From JAGLWP01 sp964406515 (GTDB taxonomy: Archaea > Nanobdellota > Nanobdellia > Pacearchaeales > GW2011-AR1), in contig CAYORV010000009.1 of the NCBI GenBank assembly GCA_964406515.1, positions 1 to 28,818 of the forward strand: DNA of 28,818 nucleotides, read 5' to 3'. The notes beneath the pieces were generated by a model. The model made no database searches. It was not told the DNA's origin and worked only from the letters and a program-made list of their open reading frames with translations. The first letter of the stretch is position 1. Every line of letters starts with the position of its first letter. Shown in pieces: positions 6,522-14,211 of this stretch. The position numbers and the translations under genes were made by a program.

Positions 6522-7202
6522 TCATTCTCCATCCCCCTTAATTTCTTCAGTAACCACACTTCCATGAGTAACAGAGTTTAATTTATCATAAAAATCAATT
6601 ATAATTCCTGAAGGAACTTTAACTATAACTTCTAAACTTCCATCATCTAGCCACTTTTCTTCTTCTTTATATGGGTTTATTACTCCATAAGCTTGACCAG
6701 TATAAGTTGCAGCAATAATCACCTTCACTTTTTTAGTTTCAATTTTTATTGGAATTGCTTTGCTCAATTGTTCTACGATTTCCTTAATTTGATTTTCTAC
6801 AGGAATATTCTTAACATTCACATGCGCTTCTTGCATCGCGCTCTTTATTCTTTCAGGCGTGTGCGGATTATTTGTTTGAGGATTAATTGAATTAGTTGCT
6901 AAAAAATCAACAACTTGTTTAATCTTTTGCTCCTGCTCGCCACTTCTATGTTCTTGACTAACAAGAATCTCTCCTTCCTTGACAATTCTTTCTGCAATTT
7001 CATTAACATCTTCTGTTTTAAATGCTTCTTTCAAATCACTTGAAGATGCAGCTTCGCCCTTTTTAGCGTCGCTAAAAATCCTATCAACTCCTAAAAAATT
7101 CTCACCACCATCACCTTTCTTAAAAGCCAATGCTTCATCCATGTCTACCATGATTTCAAAATTCTTTCCAACCTTTTTAATCCGAGCTGTTGTTTGTGCC
7201 AT
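6522..7202 (-). CDS. SBDS-family ribosome maturation protein
   Basis: Homologue of the Shwachman-Bodian-Diamond syndrome protein (yeast Sdo1). It binds the large ribosomal subunit and helps release the anti-association factor aIF6. The 226-aa protein has the family order: an N-terminal FYSH domain (ARIKKVGKNFEIMVDMDEALAFK, then SDAKKGEAASSSDLKEAF); a central helical domain (SGEQEQKIKQVVDFLATNSINPQTNNPHTPERI); and a C-terminal ferredoxin-like domain (IPIKIETKKVKVIIAATYTGQAYG). The start codon lies one base after the psmA stop. Its position between psmA and rrp4 is the classic archaeal superoperon order. Confidence 0.95.
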   Translation of the reverse strand: MAQTTARIKKVGKNFEIMVDMDEALAFKKGDGGENFLGVDRIFSDAKKGEAASSSDLKEAFKTEDVNEIAERIVKEGEILVSQEHRSGEQEQKIKQVVDFLATNSINPQTNNPHTPERIKSAMQEAHVNVKNIPVENQIKEIVEQLSKAIPIKIETKKVKVIIAATYTGQAYGVINPYKEEEKWLDDGSLEVIVKVPSGIIIDFYDKLNSVTHGSVVTEEIKGDGE

Positions 7203-7203
7203 T

Positions 7204-7929
7204 TTATTTCAAAAACTCCTCTAATTTATCTTCATAGACTCTAACAACTTTCCCATCTTCACTAGGAATATAACATAATTCAAACCTATTTATATTAAAT
7301 TTGTTTTCCTTAATCTCCTTGAAAATATCCAACGCAAGATTCACACCTTTTTTCATTGTTAAATCTTGAGTATATTTCTCTCTTAAAATTTCCTTTATTT
7401 TGTCATCATCTTCTCCAATAGCATTTGCATAATAAGATAAATAATTTCCAGTGATATCGCTTGTGTAAAGTTCTGGTTTTTTCTGGTTAATTCCAGCAAT
7501 CATTAATGAAACTCCGAACGGTCTTGCTCCACCATATTGTGTAAACTGTTGTTTTGTATTTGAAATATCTTTGATTATTAATTCTGGTTCAATTTCTGAA
7601 TCATAAGTCATTCTATGTTGCTGAGCCAAGACCTGTGATTTTTCTATTAAAACTCTTGCATCAGAAACAATTCCTGCAACACTTGCAATAATATGAGAAT
7701 CAATTTCATAAACCTTGTTCGCAGATTTTTGACAGACTAATTTGTCTTCAATCCTCATGTCCGCGATTATGAAAACTCCGTCAGTACAAACCATTCCTAT
7801 GCTTGCACTTCCAAGTCTAACTGTCTTTTCAGCATATTCAACCTGCAATAAGTGACCTTGCGGCGAAAACATAGTCGCAGTCCGATCATAACCCATTGCT
7901 TGGTGTTGCATGTCTATTGGCATTTCCAT
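7204..7929 (-). CDS. psmA: 20S proteasome alpha subunit
   Basis: Forms the outer rings and gate of the archaeal 20S proteasome and docks the unfolding ATPases. The alpha signature is clear: GYDRTATMFSPQGHLLQVEYAEKTVRLGS (13-41), then GVFIIADMRIEDKLV, KVYEIDSHIIASVAGIVSDAR, and QYGGARPFGVSLMIAG. The N-terminal extension before YDR replaces the propeptide and catalytic Thr of beta subunits. Length 241 aa is normal. It is the first gene of the long minus-strand unit and has a TATA element just upstream (7944-7956). Confidence 0.97.
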   Translation of the reverse strand: MEMPIDMQHQAMGYDRTATMFSPQGHLLQVEYAEKTVRLGSASIGMVCTDGVFIIADMRIEDKLVCQKSANKVYEIDSHIIASVAGIVSDARVLIEKSQVLAQQHRMTYDSEIEPELIIKDISNTKQQFTQYGGARPFGVSLMIAGINQKKPELYTSDITGNYLSYYANAIGEDDDKIKEILREKYTQDLTMKKGVNLALDIFKEIKENKFNINRFELCYIPSEDGKVVRVYEDKLEEFLK

Positions 7930-7943
7930 TTTATTTTTCGAGA

Positions 7944-7956
7944 ATTTATAATAAAA
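7944..7956 (-). promoter_or_regulatory. Promoter of the proteasome-exosome superoperon
   Basis: On the minus strand a TTTTATTATAAAT element sits about 20 bp before the psmA ATG. It is the only clear TATA element upstream of psmA. No comparable element was found in the one-base and overlapping junctions downstream to rpoK. Confidence 0.5.
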
Positions 7957-8057
7957 TTCCTATTTTCTTTTCTATCCAAAATTCACAAGAAATTCGCATT
8001 TAAAAGTTTTTCTATGCCAATTATTCTTCTTTATTTCTCAAAAAACTAAACCCCGTA

Positions 8058-8408
8058 CTAGAATATTGGCCCCTTGTATGAATCAGAAGCAAGAGAATGC
8101 CCCTTATTTGAATGATTTGGGTCAACAAAAGTGTGAGTATGTGAAATCTCTGGGAGATTTTTCCTTTGCGAGGAAGATATTTGTCCCCCAAAAATACTCT
8201 TTATTTTCCCAATTTCATAATTTAGAAAAGCAGGAAAAACAGAACAACATTCCCCTAAATTATACCAAATATTATCAAGGTGGCGTGTTGCCCTTAAAGA
8301 AGCCGTCGATGTTGATTTATTTTCTACACCAGTTCTTGCAGACTTTGCTAAAATTTGATTATCATTAAAACCTTCCATAAAACTCTTTCTTATATATCCT
8401 TTTTCCAT
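8058..8408 (-). CDS. Uncertain: 116-aa ORF or structured RNA
   Basis: An open minus-strand frame of 116 codons (MEKGYIRKSF...) ends at TAG. It has no recognisable domain, is Ser/His/Asn-rich and has an unusual composition. A TATA-like AAATATATTTT lies about 20 bp before the ATG, so it may be transcribed. Against a protein: the opposite strand is also open for 100 codons, and the DNA is richer in G/C tracts than its flanks. Several short hairpins are visible: 8144-8150 with 8154-8160; TTCC/GGAA at about 8161-8175; GGCGTGTTGCC at 8282-8292. Two 15-nt near-repeats, GCCCCTT(G/A)T(A/T)TGAAT, lie exactly 30 nt apart (8069, 8099). I tested it by eye for the RNase P RNA and SRP RNA consensus and did not find them. 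It may encode a lineage-specific protein or a non-coding RNA. Confidence 0.3.
   Translation of the reverse strand: MEKGYIRKSFMEGFNDNQILAKSARTGVENKSTSTASLRATRHLDNIWYNLGECCSVFPAFLNYEIGKIKSIFGGQISSSQRKNLPEISHTHTFVDPNHSNKGHSLASDSYKGPIF
8144..8160. repeat. Perfect 7-bp hairpin with 3-nt loop
   Basis: AAATCTC and GAGATTT are perfectly inverted around TGG. On the plus strand the hairpin runs into a short T-run, giving an intrinsic-terminator look. It lies inside the uncertain ORF/RNA region, where it could instead be part of an RNA fold. Confidence 0.4.
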
Positions 8409-8445
8409 TATTCTACAAACAAAATATATTTTTTAAAGATTTATA

Positions 8446-8718
8446 TTATTTTCCCCTCAAACTTTTCAGAGTCCCACTAACTTTCTTAACTTCAATCTTT
8501 TCAGGCCAAACAGCAAAACTAGCTCGAACATGATTCACAGAACCTCTATTCACAGCAATAACAGCACTATTCTTCCCCTTTTTTATCCATCCAAGTCCAG
8601 CTTTTGACATGCCCAAAACTCCAATAAAGTCCAAAATTGCTTTTTCAACATCAGCAACTTCCCCTTCTACAAGCAAATACCTCTTATTTTCTCTCATACT
8701 CGGCTTTAAAGATTTCAT
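8446..8718 (-). CDS. rnp2: RNase P protein component Pop5 (Rnp2)
   Basis: Protein subunit of archaeal RNase P, the ribonucleoprotein that removes tRNA 5' leaders. It pairs with Rpp30 to activate the catalytic RNA. The N-terminus KPSMRENKRYLLVEGEV matches the Pop5 start (LRxxKRYIxxE). The family's second region appears as AGLGWIKKGKNSAVIAVNRGSVNHVRASFA (residues about 41-70). At 90 aa it is shorter than many homologues (about 110-120 aa), mainly at the C-terminus. Pop5 belongs to the extended exosome neighbourhood in many archaea, which fits its place upstream of psmA. A TATA-like GGTTTTTATTA lies about 27 bp before the ATG. Confidence 0.82.
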   Translation of the reverse strand: MKSLKPSMRENKRYLLVEGEVADVEKAILDFIGVLGMSKAGLGWIKKGKNSAVIAVNRGSVNHVRASFAVWPEKIEVKKVSGTLKSLRGK

Positions 8719-8765
8719 AAATCAAATAAACATACAAGTAATAAAAACCTTTCTAATCCAAAAAA

Positions 8766-8771
8766 TTTAAA
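8766..8771 (+). promoter_or_regulatory. TATA box for the 8795 gene
   Basis: TTTAAA, within AATTTAAAAAC, is centred 26.5 bp before the ATG at 8795, in the divergent spacer between this gene and pop5. Leaderless start predicted. Confidence 0.5.
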
Positions 8772-8794
8772 AACTAACGCGCCCCCAAATCAAA

Positions 8795-9013
8795 ATGGGA
8801 AACGATTATGTTGGAGAAACATGTGCGAATAGTGGAGTTTTATCAGTTTCGCCATCAGCCATGGAACAAATAGTAGAAAAAGAATTTATGAGTTTTGTTA
8901 AATTTCCATTAGCAACAGCAACTACTAAAAAAGATAAAGAATTATTTAAGAAGCATCAAGATGAACTTTTTAGTGCTATGAGTGCTTATGGTGATAAAAT
9001 CAGGCAGTTATAA
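8795..9013 (+). CDS. Hypothetical protein, 72 aa
   Basis: A small soluble protein (MGNDYVGETCANSGVLSVSP...) with a helix-rich charged C-terminal half (KKDKELFKKHQDELFSAMSAY). I recognise no domain. Its support is a well-placed TATA box, AT-type codon use like its neighbours, and a tight fit upstream of the RNase J gene (40-bp gap). A single Cys (C10) gives no metal motif. Confidence 0.7.
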   Translation: MGNDYVGETCANSGVLSVSPSAMEQIVEKEFMSFVKFPLATATTKKDKELFKKHQDELFSAMSAYGDKIRQL

Positions 9014-9053
9014 AAACTTTTTAAACTATATTCTCTAATTTAAATTATAAAAG

Positions 9054-10400
9054 ATGGAAATACACACAATTGGTGGTTTTAATGAAGTAGGCAAGAATAT
9101 GACAGTTGTCGATTTAGGCGACGATGTAATAATTTTTGATGCTGGTTTTTATTTGCCAGCAATCATCGAACTTCAAGAACAAGAAACTCAACAACAACAA
9201 GCATATTCTGAAAAAAAACTTCGAAGTATCAAAGCACTCCCAGATGATTTAATTTTAGACAAACTCGGATTAAGAAAGAAAGTTAGAGCAATTCTTTTAG
9301 GTCACGCGCATCTAGATCACATCGGAGCAATTCCTTATATGGCATATCGTTACAATGCGCCAGTTGTTGGAACACCTTTCACAACGAGCGTATTAAAAAG
9401 AATCTTAAAAGATGAGAAAATAAAAATCCCAAATAAAATAAAACCAGTGAACCCAAATTCTTCAATTACAATAAAAGGGAAAAAAAGAAATTACAAGGTG
9501 GATTTCATAAACATAACACATTCAACAATACAAACTTCAATGATGGCGTTGCACACACCCCAAGGAGTTGTTTTATATGCAAACGATTTCAAATTAGATA
9601 ACACACCTGTATTGGGTTTACCTCCAAATTACGAAACACTGAAAAAAATAGCAAAAGAAGGTGTCAAAGTTTTAATCGTAGATTCTCTTTATTCTGGCTC
9701 AGATAGAAAAACTCCAAGTGAAAAAATAGCAAGAGCTTTACTAGAAGAAGTTTTGTTAACAATAAAAAATGAAAAGTCCGCAATTTTTGTTTCAACATTC
9801 TCGTCACATATAGCAAGACTCAAAAGTATAGTCGATTTTTCAAAAAAATTAAACAGAAAAGTTTATTTCGTAGGTCGAAGCCTGAAAAAATATGTTTCTT
9901 CTGCAATTGATGTAGGATTATGTCCTTTTCAAAAAGATATAGAATTAGCAAGTTACAGTAAACAAGTAGAATCAACCTTAAAAAAAGTTAGTAAGAATAG
10001 AGAAGGATCCTTGGTTGTATGTACCGGCCATCAAGGAGAACCAGGAAGCATCATGGACCGCCTTTCTAGAAATAAACTTCCATTCAGTTTCAAACCAAGT
10101 GACAATATTATTTTCTCTTCCAAGACAATTCCAGCTCCGCAGAATATAGAAAATAAAGAGCAATTAAACAAAAGATTAAAGAAATCAGGAGTTAGAATTT
10201 TTGATAATATCCATGTTTCAGGACATGCAGGAAGAGAAGATTTGAGAGATTTGATTTCCCTAATCCATCCAGAACATATAATCCCTGCTCATGGCTCACC
10301 AGACCAACTTGCACCAATGGAAGAACTTGCAGAAGAACTTGGATATAAAACAAATAAAGAAATTCATTTAATGAGAAACGGTCAGAAAATTAGGATATGA
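9054..10400 (+). CDS. rnj: Archaeal RNase J (MBL/beta-CASP ribonuclease)
   Basis: A metallo-beta-lactamase/beta-CASP nuclease of the archaeal RNase J group, which in other archaea degrades RNA 5'-3'. The MBL core begins GGFNEVGKNMTVV. Zinc motif 2 is HAHLDH (H84, H86, D88, H89), followed by a histidine in the INITHSTIQTS segment and ANDFKLDN. The beta-CASP part includes SLYSGSDRKTPSE, FVSTFSSHIARL, TGHQGEPGS, then SGHAGREDL and IIPAHGS near the C-terminus. 448 aa is normal. A Gln-rich insertion (about residues 40-50) lies before zinc motif 2. With the exosome genes nearby, the window encodes both RNA decay directions. Confidence 0.93.
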   Translation: MEIHTIGGFNEVGKNMTVVDLGDDVIIFDAGFYLPAIIELQEQETQQQQAYSEKKLRSIKALPDDLILDKLGLRKKVRAILLGHAHLDHIGAIPYMAYRYNAPVVGTPFTTSVLKRILKDEKIKIPNKIKPVNPNSSITIKGKKRNYKVDFINITHSTIQTSMMALHTPQGVVLYANDFKLDNTPVLGLPPNYETLKKIAKEGVKVLIVDSLYSGSDRKTPSEKIARALLEEVLLTIKNEKSAIFVSTFSSHIARLKSIVDFSKKLNRKVYFVGRSLKKYVSSAIDVGLCPFQKDIELASYSKQVESTLKKVSKNREGSLVVCTGHQGEPGSIMDRLSRNKLPFSFKPSDNIIFSSKTIPAPQNIENKEQLNKRLKKSGVRIFDNIHVSGHAGREDLRDLISLIHPEHIIPAHGSPDQLAPMEELAEELGYKTNKEIHLMRNGQKIRI

Positions 10401-10414
10401 TTCTTAACACACAA

Positions 10415-10423
10415 TTTTTAAAT
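10415..10423 (+). promoter_or_regulatory. TATA box for the 10444 operon
   Basis: TTTTTAAAT is centred about 25 bp before the ATG at 10444, giving a leaderless start for the membrane protein and methyltransferase pair. Confidence 0.45.
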
Positions 10424-10443
10424 TCATAAATCTTCTTTTAACA

Positions 10444-10938
10444 ATGGTTAACGAAGAGATCTTAGGAGCATTAAATTCTGCTTTAGCAAGAGGAGAATCT
10501 CTGAAAAAAGCAATGATGACCTTGTATAATGCAGGTTATAAAAAGGAAGAAATTTCAGAAGCTGCTCGTTCTGTTCAAGAATTCACACCTGCAACTCAGC
10601 CTCAAACACCTCAAAAAGTTAATCAACCAATAGATACAAAAATGCTAGCTCCAACTAAGAAATCAACTTCTAAAAATGAGCAACCATCTGCTGCACTCCC
10701 ACAACAAATTCCCCCGCAACAAGCACAACAACAAATTTCTCCACAACAAATGCAACAACAACCCCAAGGTTCTCAAATACCCCAAAAGGTTTCAGGATAT
10801 GGCCAACCTCCAAAACCAGCAGGAAAAGCAATTATAATTGTTCTTGGATTTTTACTTTTAATATTAATTGGAATTCTTGCAACAATCTTTTTATTCAAAG
10901 AAGACTTGATCAATTTCTTTAATAATTTATTTAGTTAA
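10444..10938 (+). CDS. Tail-anchored membrane protein with N-terminal helical module
   Basis: 164 aa in three parts. Residues 5-45 form a two- or three-helix, UBA-like pattern (ALARGESLKKAMMTLYNAGY, then EEISEAAR). Residues about 50-126 are a Pro/Gln-rich low-complexity linker (QQIPPQQAQQQISPQQMQQQ). Residues about 128-150 are a hydrophobic membrane segment followed by a short amphipathic end. With no signal peptide, the N-terminal module should face the cytoplasm. A similar module occurs in the cytoplasmic tail of the 887-aa surface protein at 26050-28713. Function unknown; protein-protein docking is an inference. One base separates its stop from the methyltransferase ATG, so the two are co-transcribed. 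Confidence 0.85.
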   Translation: MVNEEILGALNSALARGESLKKAMMTLYNAGYKKEEISEAARSVQEFTPATQPQTPQKVNQPIDTKMLAPTKKSTSKNEQPSAALPQQIPPQQAQQQISPQQMQQQPQGSQIPQKVSGYGQPPKPAGKAIIIVLGFLLLILIGILATIFLFKEDLINFFNNLFS

Positions 10939-10939
10939 A

Positions 10940-11512
10940 ATGTACCAACCAGAAGAAGACTCTTATTTGATGTCCAGAATTCTCCAGAAAAAGATACCAG
11001 AACTTTTAAAGAAAAATCCAGATTTGAAATTCCTTGAAATAGGAGCTGGAAGTGGTATCCATTTAGAAACCGCATTTAATCTCGGAGTAAAAAAACAAAA
11101 CATTTTCTCCTGTGATATAGACATTAAATCAGTAAAACATTGCCAGAACTTGCGATTTAATTGCATTCACTCAGATTTATTTGAACAATTAAAAGGAAAA
11201 TATGATATCATAATTTTTAACCCCCCCTATTTACCAGAAGATTCCCGCGAACCAAAAGATTCTCAGTTAGCAACAACAGGTGGAAAAAAAGGAAACGAAA
11301 TAATAAACAGATTCCTTAGTCAAGCAAAATCTCATTTAGAAAAAAACGGAATTATTTTCTTAATAACTTCTTCGCTCGCAGAAGATATTGATTTTAAAAA
11401 ATATGGATATAACGCAAAAGAAATCGGATGTGAAAAATTGTTTTTCGAACGTCTTTGCGTATATAAATTAGTGAGAAAAATTTTTATGGCGAGTGATGTT
11501 CACGAGAAATAA
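10940..11512 (+). CDS. HemK/Mtq2-like protein glutamine methyltransferase
   Basis: A class I SAM-dependent methyltransferase of the HemK/PrmC/Mtq2 group, which methylates the Gln of the GGQ motif in translation release factors. Visible features are the N-terminal YQPEEDSYLM, equivalent to the YxPxxDS signature of Mtq2-type enzymes, the SAM-binding FLEIGAGSGIHLE (31-43), acidic CDID (58-61), and the catalytic NPPYLPED (94-101). The N-terminal helical domain of bacterial PrmC is missing, as expected for the short archaeal/eukaryotic form (190 aa). Archaeal Mtq2 normally needs a Trm112 partner, which is not in this window. The substrate is inferred from the family. Confidence 0.9.
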   Translation: MYQPEEDSYLMSRILQKKIPELLKKNPDLKFLEIGAGSGIHLETAFNLGVKKQNIFSCDIDIKSVKHCQNLRFNCIHSDLFEQLKGKYDIIIFNPPYLPEDSREPKDSQLATTGGKKGNEIINRFLSQAKSHLEKNGIIFLITSSLAEDIDFKKYGYNAKEIGCEKLFFERLCVYKLVRKIFMASDVHEK

Positions 11513-11612
11513 TTCTGAAAGTAAATATAAAAATCCGAGTGAGCTCAGGAGTTGAGGTTGTGTATTTGGGAAGTAACATAAATCTTAAATACTTTAATAA
11601 ATTAATATAATA

Positions 11613-11810
11613 ATGGATAAAAAAGAATTAATAAAATTGATTAATACTGATTTTCGAGATAGGAAAATAAGCGATAAATCTATTAAACAATATTTTGAAG
11701 TTGCAAAACAAGGTGCTAGAGTTCCAGTAAGAGATACTTTGAAAAGAGTTTGGTTACCAAATGAATATGAAAAATATAGAGAAGAAGTTTTATCTAGGGA
11801 AATTCCTTAA
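11613..11810 (+). CDS. Hypothetical protein, 65 aa
   Basis: A small, charged, helical protein (MDKKELIKLINTDFRDRKIS...) with no Cys and no membrane segment. I do not recognise it. CTTAAATAC (11584-11592) is centred about 25.5 bp before its ATG, supporting a real leaderless gene. It ends directly against the convergent korB gene, whose stop lies in the next base. Confidence 0.65.
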   Translation: MDKKELIKLINTDFRDRKISDKSIKQYFEVAKQGARVPVRDTLKRVWLPNEYEKYREEVLSREIP

Positions 11811-12644
11811 TTATCTCCTAATCCCAACCCAGCCCATCTTTTTCTTTTTCAAATTCAATAATTGAGGATATTGGTCTTCAAAGACTGGTTTTTGCGCTTG
11901 ATAAAAAATCCCAAGAGGAATCTTCGTTCCTTCACTTACTCCATTGTAATCAAATTCTTGCGCTCTTTCCCATGCTTGTTCAAAACTCGTTTTATCATGT
12001 CCTTTATCATCAAGAGAATACATTTTTTCCTTATAGTGTTCATCTTTATGGAAAATAAGACAAGGTTGAATCACTTCAATAAATGAAAATCCCTTGTGTT
12101 TTAATGCTTCTTGTAAAACATATTCAATCTGCCCAACATCTGAAAAAACTCTAGCCACAAAACTCGCTCCAGAAGCCAACATAAGTTTTATTGGATTTAA
12201 AGGATGAATCTTAACCCCCTGAGGAGTTGTCTTGTCCTTGTAGCCAATTTCACTTACAGGAGTTGGCTGACCAACAGTTAAAGCAAAAACCTGATTATTA
12301 TGAACAAGATAATTTATATCTGGATTATATCTCGCAGTATGAATTAAATGAGCCATTCCCTCCGCATAAGCATCCCCATCTCCTGAAAAACCAATCACAT
12401 TCAAATTAGGATTTCCAACTTTAATTCCCAAACAAGTTGGCAAAACCCTCCCATGTAAAGTGTTAATCCCATTCAAGTTTAGATAATCAAACATCTTTGC
12501 ATGACATCCAATACCAGTCACAATCGCCAAATTCTCTTTTTTTATTTGAGATTTTTCTAAAAACTTTTTAACTCCTGCAAGTATTTGAAAATTAAAACAC
12601 CCCGGACACCATGTATTTTTTGTTTGTGTAGAAAAGTCTATCAT
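11811..12644 (-). CDS. korB: 2-oxoacid:ferredoxin oxidoreductase, beta subunit
   Basis: Binds thiamine diphosphate and one [4Fe-4S] cluster and, with the alpha/gamma chain, oxidatively decarboxylates 2-oxoacids to acyl-CoA using ferredoxin. Cluster cysteines are C13 and C16 in TWCPGC, C47 in GIGCH and C195 in QPCLIF. The ThDP/Mg motif is GDGDAYAEG (88-96) with NNQVFALTVGQ (116-126). Length 277 aa fits. The ATG overlaps the stop of the alpha subunit by four bases. The exact substrate (pyruvate, 2-oxoglutarate, branched-chain or aryl-pyruvate) cannot be told by eye. Confidence 0.94.
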   Translation of the reverse strand: MIDFSTQTKNTWCPGCFNFQILAGVKKFLEKSQIKKENLAIVTGIGCHAKMFDYLNLNGINTLHGRVLPTCLGIKVGNPNLNVIGFSGDGDAYAEGMAHLIHTARYNPDINYLVHNNQVFALTVGQPTPVSEIGYKDKTTPQGVKIHPLNPIKLMLASGASFVARVFSDVGQIEYVLQEALKHKGFSFIEVIQPCLIFHKDEHYKEKMYSLDDKGHDKTSFEQAWERAQEFDYNGVSEGTKIPLGIFYQAQKPVFEDQYPQLLNLKKKKMGWVGIRR

Positions 12645-14134
12645 CTCTTTAACCTCCCCTCGATTTCTTTTTTAAGTTCATCATGCAAAAAAGGTCGCCC
12701 ATCATATCTTAAAATCTTGTTTTTATCGTCGACAAACATTCCTGTTTTTTCTGATATCACATCTCCCAACATTCCAGTAGCATTATTTTCAATCAAAATT
12801 AAATTTTTATCTTTCAATTCTTTCTTTATTTCTGGAAATGGTTCAATGTGGAGTATCTGAATAAACCGAACATCCAAATCTGGTATAGAATCTAAAATTG
12901 CCCCCTTTGTTGAACCCCATGATACAATCACATTCTTAGAATTATGCTTTCCATATGAATTAAACTGATCAAACTTTCTAGCTTTTTCTGCAATCTCTTC
13001 AAATTTTTTAATCCTTTTGTTAATATTCTCCTTAACTATCTCAGGGTCTTCTGTAGCACTTCCATTTTCATCTTTTTCATAACTATTATATCTCATCATA
13101 GAACCAAGTTTTCTTGAAGGTTCAATTTTTGGTTTTTCAGTTAAAGTGTAAAAACTTTCCGCCAAATGTTTGTCTCCAATAACAATTGAAGGCACACCAA
13201 AAACTTGGCTAAAATAAAAAGCTTGGCTTGTTAATTCTTCACATTCTTTTGGGTTTCCAGGTGCTAAAACAACTCTTGGGAATTCCCCATGCCCTGCATG
13301 TCTAGCAATATTCAAATCCCCTTGACCAGTATAAGTAGCAACTCCTGTTGCAGGACCAGGCCTTTGAGAAAGATAGATAACTATTGGAACTTCTGCCATT
13401 CCTGCCAAACTAAGTCCTTCTGTCATTAAATCAAAACCGCCACCACTTGTCCCAACCATGGTCTTAGCTCCAGTCATAGCACTACCAATTCCCGCATTAA
13501 TTATGGAAATTTCATTCTCCAATTCAAGAACAAGAATTTCTTTTTCCTCTTGTTTTTCAGCAAGTTCCATAAGTACTGATGTTGCAGGCGTCATAGGATA
13601 AGCATAATAAATATCCAACCCAGCCTTTACAGCCCCATTAGAAATACCTTGATTACCATTCATAAAAACATTATCATTCTTTTTCAAAAATTTAACTTCA
13701 CAAAAATCTTTATCCTCCTCTTCATAACCTTTTTTTGCTTCTTTAATATTCTCATCAAATCTCTTCTTCAAATTTTTAAGTTCTTGCTCTAACATTTCAA
13801 AATCAATGCAAAGAAGTCTAAAAAGTCGGCCAGCATAATACATATTTTCCTTATTCCCCTTCAAAATTATCCCATTCTTTTTCAAATCTTCTTTATGAAT
13901 TTTTTCTGTATTTTCATCCAACGCAACAATAATGTCAATTTTTCCTTCATTGCTATGAATTGGTTTGTCGGAAAATGTCAAAACATTGAAATTATGCCCC
14001 CCTCTAATTAAACTTTGATAATCCCTAGAGTAAAAGACAGAATACCCTCTTTTGACTAATGCCTGTCCAAGAATATTTGTCAAAATATTAGGACCCTGCC
14101 CCGCTTCTCCACCAAATAAAATAGTGTATTTCAT
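12641..14134 (-). CDS. korA: 2-oxoacid:ferredoxin oxidoreductase, fused gamma-alpha subunit
   Basis: 497 aa. Residues 1 to about 108 are a gamma domain (GGEAGQGPNILTNILGQAL, then SRDYQSLIRGGHNFNVL). A charged linker (about 109-155) leads into the alpha domain (NGNQGISNGAVKAGLDIYYAYPMTPATS, with NEISIINAGIGSAMTGAKTMVGTSGGG, and the signature RPGPATGVATYTGQGDL). The gamma part looks shorter than the roughly 180 residues usual in gamma-alpha fusions. No separate delta (ferredoxin) subunit is present, as in the two-gene archaeal type. A TATA element (14161-14169, minus strand) lies about 31 bp before the ATG. It supports fermentative energy metabolism together with enolase. Confidence 0.93.
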   Translation of the reverse strand: MKYTILFGGEAGQGPNILTNILGQALVKRGYSVFYSRDYQSLIRGGHNFNVLTFSDKPIHSNEGKIDIIVALDENTEKIHKEDLKKNGIILKGNKENMYYAGRLFRLLCIDFEMLEQELKNLKKRFDENIKEAKKGYEEEDKDFCEVKFLKKNDNVFMNGNQGISNGAVKAGLDIYYAYPMTPATSVLMELAEKQEEKEILVLELENEISIINAGIGSAMTGAKTMVGTSGGGFDLMTEGLSLAGMAEVPIVIYLSQRPGPATGVATYTGQGDLNIARHAGHGEFPRVVLAPGNPKECEELTSQAFYFSQVFGVPSIVIGDKHLAESFYTLTEKPKIEPSRKLGSMMRYNSYEKDENGSATEDPEIVKENINKRIKKFEEIAEKARKFDQFNSYGKHNSKNVIVSWGSTKGAILDSIPDLDVRFIQILHIEPFPEIKKELKDKNLILIENNATGMLGDVISEKTGMFVDDKNKILRYDGRPFLHDELKKEIEGRLKR

Positions 14135-14187
14135 TTTGTTTATACTAAATCACAATCAATTTTATATATGCCTATAATCTTTCAGAG

Positions 14188-14195
14188 TTATAAAC
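14188..14195 (+). promoter_or_regulatory. TATA box of mre11-rad50
   Basis: TTATAAAC is centred about 20 bp before the mre11 ATG, in the divergent spacer shared with korA. Confidence 0.5.
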
Positions 14196-14211
14196 TTTAT
14201 TAATCTAAAAT

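Noticed and set aside
8066..8368. 100-codon plus-strand ORF opposite the uncertain 116-aa ORF
   Set aside because: No promoter at suitable distance and no recognisable features; treated as evidence of structured or non-coding DNA rather than a gene.
8058..8408. Identification as RNase P RNA because pop5 is adjacent
   Set aside because: The conserved GAGGAAAGTC and ACAGAA...GGCTTA segments are not present in the right order on either strand.
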